Part shown: positions 1 to 5,753 of the stretch, in pieces
Layout of the letters: each line of letters begins with the position of its first letter
Position numbering within the stretch: the stretch's first letter is position 1
Assembly: GCA_024645145.1 (NCBI GenBank)
Contig: JAHEGL010000122.1
Span: forward strand, 1 to 7,666
Length of the DNA: 7,666 bases
Source of the DNA: Planktotalea sp.
Lineage (GTDB): Bacteria; Pseudomonadota; Alphaproteobacteria; Rhodobacterales; Rhodobacteraceae
Reading direction: 5' to 3'
Notes under the pieces: model-generated
Told to the model about the DNA's origin: nothing
What the model saw: only the letters and a program-made list of their open reading frames with translations
Databases searched by the model: none
Translations under genes and position numbers: made by a program

Positions 1-789
1 CACAATGTCGGCTGCATCCGAAGACATCGCAAACCCAGCCACTTCACAAAGAATGTCTGCCCCGCGCGCTTTGGCGTGTCCCATTTCCTCAAAAACAAAA
101 ACACCTGCCCCCTCACCTTGTACCATACCGTTGCGGTTGGCCGAAAACGGACGGCAAGCATCTTTAGACATGACCCGCAGCCCTTCCCAGGCTTTCACAC
201 CGCCAAAGCACAGCATCGATTCAGAGCCACCCGTCACCATCACATCCGCCATTCCAGTGCGCACCATTGTAAAAGCTTGCGACATTGCATGATTGGAAGA
301 GGCACAGGCGGTTGAGACCGTAAAGCTCGGCCCCTTCAGATTGTGCTGCATCGCGACATGGCTGCACGCAGCATTGTTCATGAGTTTAGGCACCACAAAA
401 GGATGTACACGATTTTTGCCATCCTCATAAACAGAGCGATAGTTATCGTCCCATGTGCTAACGCCGCCGCCAGCCGTGCCCAACACCACGCCAGAGCGCG
501 CAGACAGTTCACCGGTGAATTCGAGACCGGATTGATCAATCGCTTCTCGTGCGGCGCAAAGGGTGAACTGAGTGAAACGATCATAGAGCGTCATCTGCTG
601 TCGATTAAACAGACCTTCAGCTTCAAACCCTTTGACCTGCCCGCCAATCTGGATCGAAAGGCGCTCAACATCGCGAAACTCCAACGGACCAATTCCGCAT
701 TTGCCCTCGCGCATCGCAGCCATATTGGCCTCTGCGCTATGACCCAACGCACTGATCGCGCCAGCACCGGTGATGACAACGCGCCTCAC
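1..789 (-). CDS. Beta-ketoacyl-ACP synthase (KAS I/II, FabF-like), C-terminal part outside window
   Basis: Condensing enzyme that extends an acyl chain held on an acyl carrier protein using malonyl-ACP; it acts in the cytoplasm. The reverse-strand frame is open from a GTG at 789 to the window edge and gives 263 residues. It begins MRRVVITGAGAISALGHSAE, the usual KAS N-terminus, and carries the nucleophile motif STACASSNHA with the active cysteine at residue 162. Family blocks PFSANRNG and GEGAGVFVFEE follow. The two catalytic histidines of the family lie beyond base 1, so an intact active site cannot be confirmed; the family is usually about 400-420 residues. The start is set by family alignment and by the GTGA overlap with the stop of the upstream ACP gene, which points to translational coupling. 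With lpxD and a private ACP in the same operon, it probably makes a special acyl chain for a lipid rather than serving bulk fatty-acid synthesis (inference). Confidence 0.93.
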   Translation of the reverse strand, partial: MRRVVITGAGAISALGHSAEANMAAMREGKCGIGPLEFRDVERLSIQIGGQVKGFEAEGLFNRQQMTLYDRFTQFTLCAAREAIDQSGLEFTGELSARSGVVLGTAGGGVSTWDDNYRSVYEDGKNRVHPFVVPKLMNNAACSHVAMQHNLKGPSFTVSTACASSNHAMSQAFTMVRTGMADVMVTGGSESMLCFGGVKAWEGLRVMSKDACRPFSANRNGMVQGEGAGVFVFEEMGHAKARGADILCEVAGFAMSSDAADIV

Positions 790-1043
790 GATTTCGCTGC
801 AACCAAACTTTCGATGCCTGCAACAATGCTCTCGACCGATGATATATCAAAGTCACTCTTGGATGGCTCATTGGCATTGAAGGGAATGCTCACGTCGAAC
901 TCTTCTTCAATCGCAAAGATACTCTCAACAAGGCCAAGGCTATCAATGCCCAGGCTTTCCAGTGTGCTCTGCGCGGTGACATCACTCACATCGAGCATGG
1001 CTTGCTCGGCAATAATCTCGAAGACTTTTTCACGAACGCTCAT
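786..1043 (-). CDS. Acyl carrier protein
   Basis: Small acidic carrier of 85 residues that holds acyl chains as thioesters on a phosphopantetheine arm. The attachment motif LGIDSLGLVES is present with the modified serine at residue 35, and helix II continues IFAIEEEFDVSIPF as in ACPs. After this comes a stretch rich in N, S and D (NANEPSKSDFDISS, about residues 56-69) before helix IV. This is longer than in housekeeping AcpP and recalls specialised ACPs such as rhizobial AcpXL, which delivers very-long-chain acyl groups to lipid A. Sequence similarity to AcpXL is only modest, so I give no symbol. An AAGGGA Shine-Dalgarno lies 7 bases before the ATG. It sits 36 bases after lpxD and its stop overlaps the ketosynthase start, so the three genes form one operon. 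Its likely partners are the neighbouring synthase and acyltransferase. Confidence 0.92.
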   Translation of the reverse strand: MSVREKVFEIIAEQAMLDVSDVTAQSTLESLGIDSLGLVESIFAIEEEFDVSIPFNANEPSKSDFDISSVESIVAGIESLVAAKS

Positions 1044-1079
1044 GGACGTATCCCTTGTGCATGATCCTATGAGGTGGAT

Positions 1080-2171
1080 TTAGTCACTGTCATGCGACTT
1101 GGAAACACCCTTTTGTAAAGTTGCGACATCCTTGAACAGGCGCGGCAAACGTCGCAGCAGTTTATGAAGCTCGATCTGCTTGTCCATTTTAACGGCGGGA
1201 TAGCCTAGCATTACACGTCCCGCTGGCACATTTGAAAGCACTTTGGTCGCGCCACCAGTGATCACATTGTCCCCGATGGAAACATTGTCGCTGACCCCGG
1301 TTTGCCCGCCAAGCACCACATTGTTGCCAATGCGCGTAGAGCCTGCGACACCGACCTGAGCACAGATAAGACAGTCATCCCCAATCACCACGTTGTGGCC
1401 AATTTGGGCAAGGTTATCGAATTTGCAGCCGTTTCCGATGACTGTGTCTCGCACGTTGCCGCGATCCACACAGGTATTTGCGCCAAGCTCGACATTGTCA
1501 CCTATCTGCACAGCTCCAAGCGAATGAATGCGCGCCCAGCTTTGGGCCTGCGCCTCCCCTTGATCACCTAAGCTGTCGCGCACGCGCTCGACGGCTCCTT
1601 GTTCGGGTGTCACAAAAGAAAAGCCATCTCCGCCGACCGTTGCCCCGGGCTGTGCGATGAAGTTTGCACCAATGCGCGTGCGCGCGCCGATCCTGACACC
1701 TTCGCGCAGATAAGCGTTGTCGCCAATCACCGCATCGCGCCCGATGAATACTTGCGCGCATAGACGGCCACCCGCAGCAATCTGAGCACCCGCTTCAATG
1801 ACGCAAAGCGGTCCGATTGAAACGCCGTCTCCCAGAACCGCGTCGGGATGGACCACTGCGGATGGATGAACACCCGCTTCAAAAGCAACATCAGGGTCCA
1901 TCATCGCGCTTAAACCAGCCATCGCAAAACGTGGACGCGGGGCGAGGATTGCGCCGCTTAAGCCGTACTCTTGCCATGGTGCATCTGACCAAAGCAAAGC
2001 AGCCTTGGCGTTCCCCTCTTTCAACGTATTTGCGAACTCGGGTTTCAACGCGAGCGCGAGCTGATCAGCACTGGAGGCGGCAGGTTCAGCAATAGAGTGA
2101 ATGACAATATCAACATCACCGACAGCTTTCGCACCGAGCGCATCCGCGATTTGCTTGATCGTATATGTCAT
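1080..2171 (-). CDS. lpxD: UDP-3-O-(3-hydroxyacyl)glucosamine N-acyltransferase (LpxD)
   Basis: Third enzyme of lipid A synthesis: it transfers a 3-hydroxyacyl group from ACP to the 2-amine of UDP-3-O-acylglucosamine in the cytoplasm. The 363-residue product has an N-terminal uridine-binding domain (about 1-95), a left-handed beta-helix of hexapeptide repeats (about 100-325, many IGDN/IGAN units) and C-terminal helices with a charged tail. The block [15 protein letters not shown] holds the expected catalytic histidine (residue 259; H239 in E. coli). After GGDGFSF there is a loop roughly twenty residues longer than in E. coli. I chose the ATG at 2171 over the in-frame ATG at 2183 because a GAGG site lies 6 bases before it and overlaps the upstream ATG. 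The neighbours are an ACP and a ketosynthase, not bamA-fabZ-lpxA, so this may be a second lpxD copy with a specialised acyl donor (inference). The family call is firm; the exact sugar and acyl substrate are not. Confidence 0.93.
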   Translation of the reverse strand: MTYTIKQIADALGAKAVGDVDIVIHSIAEPAASSADQLALALKPEFANTLKEGNAKAALLWSDAPWQEYGLSGAILAPRPRFAMAGLSAMMDPDVAFEAGVHPSAVVHPDAVLGDGVSIGPLCVIEAGAQIAAGGRLCAQVFIGRDAVIGDNAYLREGVRIGARTRIGANFIAQPGATVGGDGFSFVTPEQGAVERVRDSLGDQGEAQAQSWARIHSLGAVQIGDNVELGANTCVDRGNVRDTVIGNGCKFDNLAQIGHNVVIGDDCLICAQVGVAGSTRIGNNVVLGGQTGVSDNVSIGDNVITGGATKVLSNVPAGRVMLGYPAVKMDKQIELHKLLRRLPRLFKDVATLQKGVSKSHDSD

Positions 2172-2177
2172 ATGAAA

Positions 2178-2181
2178 CCTC
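2178..2181 (-). promoter_or_regulatory. Shine-Dalgarno GAGG deciding the lpxD start
   Basis: On the minus strand the bases GATGAGGTTTCATATG place GAGG 6 bases before the ATG at 2171. The upstream in-frame ATG (2183) shares its G with this site and has no purine-rich site of its own, so the shorter start is preferred. Confidence 0.6.
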
Positions 2182-2190
2182 ATCGCGGCG

Positions 2191-2196
2191 ATTGTA
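2191..2196 (-). promoter_or_regulatory. Possible -10 element (TACAAT) for the lpxD operon
   Basis: A TACAAT hexamer, one mismatch from TATAAT, is read on the minus strand between the terminator of the upstream gene and lpxD. No good -35 lies at the usual distance. If used, transcription would begin near 2184, giving a leader of about a dozen bases and excluding the longer lpxD start. The strong terminator just upstream means the operon needs its own promoter in this short gap. Confidence 0.3.
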
Positions 2197-2226
2197 TCAC
2201 GCAGGCGATAGCACGAGGCTGAAACG

Positions 2227-2254
2227 AAAAAAAGCCGTGGTTTCCCCCGGCTTT
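2227..2254 (-). terminator. Intrinsic terminator of the L,D-transpeptidase gene
   Basis: On the minus strand AAAGCCG (2254-2248) and CGGCTTT (2237-2231) form a perfect 7-bp stem around a 10-base loop. The transcript continues in seven consecutive T (2233-2227). It begins about 25 bases after the stop of the L,D-transpeptidase gene and separates that gene from lpxD. There is no T run after the stem on the plus strand, so it acts in one direction. Confidence 0.85.
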
Positions 2255-2278
2255 CTCAATTTCTATTTGCTTGTGCTC

Positions 2279-3895
2279 TTAGCCACCAACGGCACGCATC
2301 TGAACTCCAGCTTTTAAAAGCGCAGAGAAGATCTTGGCATCGCGGCCATAGATGTCGCGTCGGAAGTTCACGTTGCCCTTCGCCGTTACGTAAGCTGTAC
2401 GATAGACGATGTGCACAGGCACGGGCTCGTTCAGGTTCACACGTGCTTCTGAGCCAGTCTTTAGCTTGGCTTGAAAGAACCCTTCAGGATCATTTGTCTG
2501 CTTGGCCAGCAATGCATAAGCAAATTCAAACGGCTGGTGCAAACGGATGCAACCGTGGGAATATGCGCGCACTTCACGACTGAACAGGTTCTTGGCGGGC
2601 GTGTCATGCAAGTAAATGTTATGACGGTTCGGGAACATAAACTTCACCAGACCCAGCGCGTTTCCACGGCTTGGCGGCTGCTTCAAGCTGAACGGAAATG
2701 TCTTGGCATTATACGCTGCAAAATTTACCGAAGAACGCGAAACAGTGCGCCCACGGCTATCAATCACCTGCAAATGGCTAACCGCGTTGCGGTTGCTTTG
2801 CATCAAAGGAAGATACTCTTTTGTCGTGATCGAACGCGGCACATACCAGGAAGGGTTAATGACCATGAATTCCATAACGTCAGAAAACTCAGGACTACGG
2901 CGATCACTCTGGTTCTTGCCGATGACGGAGCGTGTTCTGAATGTTTCTTTGTTATTGTCCATGATAACGGCGGAAAAATCAGTCAGGTTTACCCAGATAT
3001 GACGCTTGCCGCGTGGGCGGTTCATCCAACGCTCACGCTCCATCGCGACCATTACGGCCTGAAGATGGGACTCGATCGGGCGGTTGATCTCACTCATTGT
3101 ACCCGGCCCAGCAACACCGTCAGGATTCAAACCTCTTGAGATTTGAAACTGCTGAACCGCAGATTGCATCGCACCATCATATGTTTGCGCAGAAGAGCGC
3201 TTGAGATAGCCCATCGTCTGCAAACGGTTGCGCATGATCACAACAGCATTGCCGCTTTGACCTGGCTTCAAGGACTTCGCGGGTACTTTTTGGCCCCAGC
3301 CCCCCTTTGCCAATTGGCGCTCCATCAAAAGCTTTGCTTTCATCAGGCGCGCATATTCAGGCGCGGTCGGCGCGAGCGCCTGAAGGAAGCGCTTCGGAGA
3401 CGATTTCGAAAAATTAGTGAGGTAAGACAGGCGATCGCGCAAAGGAATCTGGCGCACAATCTCCCTATCGATTTTAGAGGGTGTCAAAACACCTGTCTGC
3501 AAATCACGCGCATACTGCAAGAAAATGCGGCTCATTTCGACTTCGACAGCACCACGATCTCTTGGGCTTCGGGCTTGCTTCAAAACAGCTTTGAGCTGCT
3601 CTGGATTATAACGTCTCACGGGCAAGCCGTGATCTGCTGCATTTGTCACAGCATTCAAAAGCGCATCGCGACGCTGGCGGTCTTTGTTACCCCGCCCTGT
3701 CCAGATCGATTTGTATTTGTTGGCTTGGTAAAATGCTGCGATGTCTTTGTCTTTCGCTGCAGCTTCAGCAACGGCCTGTTTAAAGGCTGTGACCTGAGCA
3801 TCTGCTGGCGAAGCAAAAAAGCTGACAAGTAAAAGAGTGAGCGCTGTAAAGAGCGCTTTGATTGAAAAAACTGTCTGACTGCGAAGCATGTGCAT
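2279..3895 (-). CDS. Exported murein L,D-transpeptidase (YcbB/LdtD type)
   Basis: Periplasmic cysteine enzyme expected to make 3-3 (DAP-DAP) cross-links in peptidoglycan. The 538-residue product starts with a Sec signal peptide (ALFTALTLLLVSFFASPADA, cleavage near residue 33). An N-terminal scaffold domain follows (about 45-200), then a peptidoglycan-binding repeat (about 211-270, including GAMQSAVQQFQISRGLNPDG), and the YkuD catalytic domain (about 300-497). The catalytic signature is complete: H430 in IYLHDTP and SHGCIRL with nucleophile C449. An insertion between about 350 and 425 matches the substrate-capping lid region of the YcbB subfamily. Length is close to that of E. coli LdtD. A GGGGGA site 5 bases before the ATG at 3895 supports this start; a second ATG at 3889 is possible. 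It is divergent from a MepK-like gene and ends in its own terminator, so it is probably monocistronic. Whether it carries the main 3-3 activity of the cell is unknown. Confidence 0.93.
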   Translation of the reverse strand: MHMLRSQTVFSIKALFTALTLLLVSFFASPADAQVTAFKQAVAEAAAKDKDIAAFYQANKYKSIWTGRGNKDRQRRDALLNAVTNAADHGLPVRRYNPEQLKAVLKQARSPRDRGAVEVEMSRIFLQYARDLQTGVLTPSKIDREIVRQIPLRDRLSYLTNFSKSSPKRFLQALAPTAPEYARLMKAKLLMERQLAKGGWGQKVPAKSLKPGQSGNAVVIMRNRLQTMGYLKRSSAQTYDGAMQSAVQQFQISRGLNPDGVAGPGTMSEINRPIESHLQAVMVAMERERWMNRPRGKRHIWVNLTDFSAVIMDNNKETFRTRSVIGKNQSDRRSPEFSDVMEFMVINPSWYVPRSITTKEYLPLMQSNRNAVSHLQVIDSRGRTVSRSSVNFAAYNAKTFPFSLKQPPSRGNALGLVKFMFPNRHNIYLHDTPAKNLFSREVRAYSHGCIRLHQPFEFAYALLAKQTNDPEGFFQAKLKTGSEARVNLNEPVPVHIVYRTAYVTAKGNVNFRRDIYGRDAKIFSALLKAGVQMRAVGG

Positions 3896-4015
3896 CGTTG
3901 TCCCCCGTTATGTACCCTATTCGCGTCGGCAGGACGCAAAGTTATGTAAAATGGCATCCTTCATAGCCCGCGCAGGAGTCCATTCACATTTTCAACAGAA
4001 CACACAAAAGACACA

Positions 4016-4040
4016 GTGTGGTGCAGCCTTGCACCGACAC
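4016..4040. repeat. Inverted repeat / potential hairpin in the divergent intergenic region
   Basis: GTGTGGTGCA (4016-4025) and TGCACCGACAC (4030-4040) pair over 10 bp with one bulged G around a GCCT loop; the inner 6 bp (GGTGCA/TGCACC) are perfect. No T run follows on either strand, so it is not an ordinary terminator. It could be an operator dyad or a structured leader of the minus-strand transpeptidase mRNA, since it lies about 120 bases upstream of that start. Confidence 0.5.
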
Positions 4041-4236
4041 AGCGCACCAGTTGGCTAGGCGAGATGCAAAGTAATGATATATTTACACGATTGAGCAAAA
4101 AAATGCCGAAATATGTTTTTAAAACTTGGTTTGTGAAATCGATGCTTGGTTGGCGATTCGAATTATGCAATAGAGACACCACTGCGGGGATAAATAGGCA
4201 GAGTATCCGTAACATCGGATGCGCACAGGTAAGAAC

Positions 4237-4240
4237 GGGA
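4237..4240 (+). promoter_or_regulatory. Shine-Dalgarno GGGA deciding the GTG start of the DUF882 gene
   Basis: GGGA lies 8 bases before GTG 4249. The in-frame ATG at 4219 has no purine-rich site before it and would add ten residues not needed for the Tat signal, so the GTG is preferred. Confidence 0.5.
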
Positions 4241-4248
4241 CGAAAAAA

Positions 4249-4821
4249 GTGACTATAGACAGCAAAAGTACCGGCGTAACGCGCCGCGGCCTGCTTCGCG
4301 CTTTTGCAGCGACGGCGGTCGTAGCAGCACCGACCTATTCGAACGCAGCCGGCTTTTTGCGCGGCGGCGGCGACATCCGACGCATTAAGATGTACTCTGG
4401 CCGCACGGGCGAGCGCATCGACATGATTTACTGGGTCGAAGGTAAATACATCAAAGAATCTGTACAAGAAGTGCACCGCTTTATGCGCGACTGGCGTACA
4501 AATGATGTGAAATTTATCGACCTGCGCACCATTGACGTGATGGCAGCGGCACACAACCTGCTGGATTCGAGCGAGCCTTACATGCTGCTCTCCGGCTACC
4601 GCAGCCCGAAAACAAACAATATGTTGCGCGCGCGTTCAAAGGGCGTGGCAAAGAACTCACTGCATATGAAGGGCCAAGCGGCCGATTTGCGTTTGTCTTC
4701 TCGCTCTGTGAGCCAAGTCTCTCGCGCCGCGGCAGCTTGCAAAGGTGGTGGCGTCGGACGTTATTCTGGATCGAACTTCGTCCACATGGATTGCGGCCCT
4801 TTGCGCGTCTGGGGTCGCTAA
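4249..4821 (+). CDS. Tat-exported DUF882 / YcbK (MepK-like) murein peptidase, M15 family
   Basis: Periplasmic zinc peptidase predicted to cut peptide cross-links in peptidoglycan; E. coli MepK (YcbK) of this family cuts 3-3 and 4-3 cross-links. The 190-residue product has a twin-arginine signal (TRRGLLR, residues 11-17), a hydrophobic stretch ATAVVAAP, and likely cleavage after SNA (residue 33). The M15-type zinc ligands are visible: H139 and D146 in SLHMKGQAAD, and H179 in NFVHMD. SGYRSPKTNN (115-124) is the conserved substrate-side block of the family. Length matches E. coli YcbK. The GTG start is chosen for its GGGA site; ATG 4219 is the alternative. It is divergent from a YcbB-type L,D-transpeptidase. 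In E. coli ycbB and ycbK are also neighbours, so the pair probably makes and removes the same bonds and may share control. Zinc dependence and bond specificity are inferred from the family. Confidence 0.9.
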   Translation: MTIDSKSTGVTRRGLLRAFAATAVVAAPTYSNAAGFLRGGGDIRRIKMYSGRTGERIDMIYWVEGKYIKESVQEVHRFMRDWRTNDVKFIDLRTIDVMAAAHNLLDSSEPYMLLSGYRSPKTNNMLRARSKGVAKNSLHMKGQAADLRLSSRSVSQVSRAAAACKGGGVGRYSGSNFVHMDCGPLRVWGR

Positions 4822-4847
4822 ACCACTAACACAGATCTTTTATTTAG

Positions 4848-4882
4848 AAAGCCTAGCCATTTCGCTGGACTTTTCGCTTTTT
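4848..4882 (+). terminator. Possible terminator between the convergent DUF882 and DUF3445 genes
   Basis: AAAGC (4848-4852) pairs with GCTTT (4876-4880). Inside it AGCCA (4855-4859) pairs with TGG-A-CT (4866-4871, one bulged A), and the strand ends in five T. It lies 27 bases after the DUF882 stop. The stem is imperfect and poor in G+C, and it touches the stop codon of the convergent gene, so the call is weak. Confidence 0.35.
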
Positions 4883-5618
4883 AAGCCGACCGTAAATCGA
4901 TCACATACGTATGGATAGAAAACACAACTGCGCGGGTTTTTGGCAAGCGTACCAAACACTGCCGCTCTGATCGCAAAAAATCGCGCGCTACGGTCATGTC
5001 AGTCGTTCCATAATCTTTCTCTAAACGCGGCTGAAACAAACTCGCACCCGCGTGCGCCCGATTGAAGCGCCACAGCGGACGATCCACCTGCACACCATCG
5101 AACAAGCGCTGCACGCGACGGCGGATATTTTCATCATACTCTTCAACAGGTTCATGAATGCGTCCCATCGGCTTGCCAATTTTTTCGCTCAACGTCCAAT
5201 GCGCCGGAAAACAAAGCAAAGCTGCGCTCAGAATATGCTCCTCCTCGTCTTTGGGTTTTTCCAGAATACAAATGTCTTCTTGTATAATCTCCCCCATGAC
5301 CAGCAATGGATCACCACTCAAATCAACGCATCGCCCATCGGGGCAGCGCATATGATCACCGTCTCTTTGGAATCCTGCAAGATCTTGAACCGCTTCAATA
5401 ATCAGATCTAGCGTTTCACAAAGAGCCGCGTGACTTCCCGCTGTTGTCGCGCGAACTGCTTCGGTTTTCTGCGCCATCAATCTGATGCGTTCGCCCATTT
5501 GCCCTGTATAGGCATCGTCAACGCGCAGCCAATCGCGCATATCAAGTGGCTGAATACCTGGCAAAGCGCGCTCAATTCGCATCTCTTCTGGCAGTTTACT
5601 CTGAAAAATCTCGCTCAT
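4881..5618 (-). CDS. DUF3445 protein, haem-dependent oxidative N-demethylase alpha-subunit-like
   Basis: Cytoplasmic protein of about 245 residues from the family named after the alpha subunit of haem-dependent oxidative N-demethylase, which demethylates dimethylamine in some bacteria. Family blocks seen in order are RALPGIQPLD (17-26), a MGEIIQEDICIL block (108-119), CFPAHWTLSEKIGKP (136-150), GRIHEPVEEY (152-161), PLWRFNR (181-187) and SERQCLVRLPKTRAVVFSIH (217-236). There is no signal peptide. The frame stays open up to an ATG at 5735, but homologous sequence begins only near MSEIFQSKLPEE, so I chose ATG 5618; its Shine-Dalgarno is weak. A start at GTG 5654 or ATG 5735 is not excluded. It is divergent from dddP, 135 bases away. 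No reductase or other demethylase subunit is in the window. The true substrate of these stand-alone relatives is unknown to me, and haem binding is only inferred from family. Confidence 0.82.
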   Translation of the reverse strand: MSEIFQSKLPEEMRIERALPGIQPLDMRDWLRVDDAYTGQMGERIRLMAQKTEAVRATTAGSHAALCETLDLIIEAVQDLAGFQRDGDHMRCPDGRCVDLSGDPLLVMGEIIQEDICILEKPKDEEEHILSAALLCFPAHWTLSEKIGKPMGRIHEPVEEYDENIRRRVQRLFDGVQVDRPLWRFNRAHAGASLFQPRLEKDYGTTDMTVARDFLRSERQCLVRLPKTRAVVFSIHTYVIDLRSA

Positions 5619-5753
5619 GCTGGAAGTGGTACCAAAGCCGCCTGCCCGCGTCACCCGCTGTTTATCGACTAAAAACGACGCAAAAAGAAGTCGCAGCCGT
5701 GCATGCCAAATCACGAATCGATGCTCATCCTGCAACTATCGGGAGACCTGCAT
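5619..5753. promoter_or_regulatory. Divergent promoter region between the DUF3445 gene and dddP
   Basis: With the starts chosen here, 135 bases separate two divergent genes, so both promoters should lie in it. It contains a perfect 8-bp palindrome TGGTACCA (5627-5634) just upstream of the DUF3445 start and an A-rich stretch at about 5669-5687. I see no convincing -35/-10 pair or known operator for a DMSP-responsive regulator. Confidence 0.35.
5741..5745 (+). promoter_or_regulatory. Shine-Dalgarno GGGAG deciding the dddP start
   Basis: GGGAG lies 8 bases before ATG 5754. The upstream in-frame ATGs at 5703 and 5721 have no such site. Starting at 5754 also gives the family N-terminus MNQHY and brings the active-site residues to the published numbering. 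Confidence 0.75.

Larger units (their letters stand above)
3896..4248. other. Divergent intergenic region between the L,D-transpeptidase and DUF882 genes
   Basis: About 350 bases without a credible gene; the open frames crossing it have no family resemblance or start signal. It should hold the promoters of both flanking genes. It contains an inverted repeat at 4016-4040, an 8-bp direct repeat (GTTATGTA at 3907 and 3941), a 7-bp direct repeat (CTTGGTT at 4125 and 4145) and a markedly AT-rich stretch at about 4075-4135. That stretch includes GTTTT-T-AAAAC (4115-4125). I could not pick a convincing -35/-10 pair for either direction. Confidence 0.6.

Noticed and set aside
343..1083. Plus-strand open frame of 246 codons
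   Set aside because: It is antisense to the ketosynthase and ACP genes, both clearly recognised, and its translation resembles no family.
2471..3832. Two long plus-strand open frames
   Set aside because: They lie antisense to the L,D-transpeptidase, have no start signals, and their translations are low-quality and Arg/His/Cys-rich, as expected of shadow frames.
4119..4133. CtrA-like site (TTAA-N7-TTAA)
   Set aside because: Only the first half (TTAA at 4119) is present; the second half reads TTTG, so the match is too weak.
4016..4252. Plus-strand small open frame of 78 codons upstream of the DUF882 gene
   Set aside because: No Shine-Dalgarno or family resemblance, and it covers the inverted repeat and AT-rich regulatory stretch.
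3961..4554. Minus-strand frame of 197 codons across the intergenic region
   Set aside because: Half is antisense to the DUF882 signal and catalytic domain, and the product is Cys/His-rich with no recognisable domain.
5619..5735. N-terminal extension of the DUF3445 protein to ATG 5735
   Set aside because: The extra 39 residues match no family sequence and would fill the whole dddP promoter region; no ribosome site precedes it.
5703..5753. N-terminal extension of DddP to ATG 5703
   Set aside because: The family begins at MNQHY, GGGAG precedes 5754, and the published residue numbers fit only the 5754 start.
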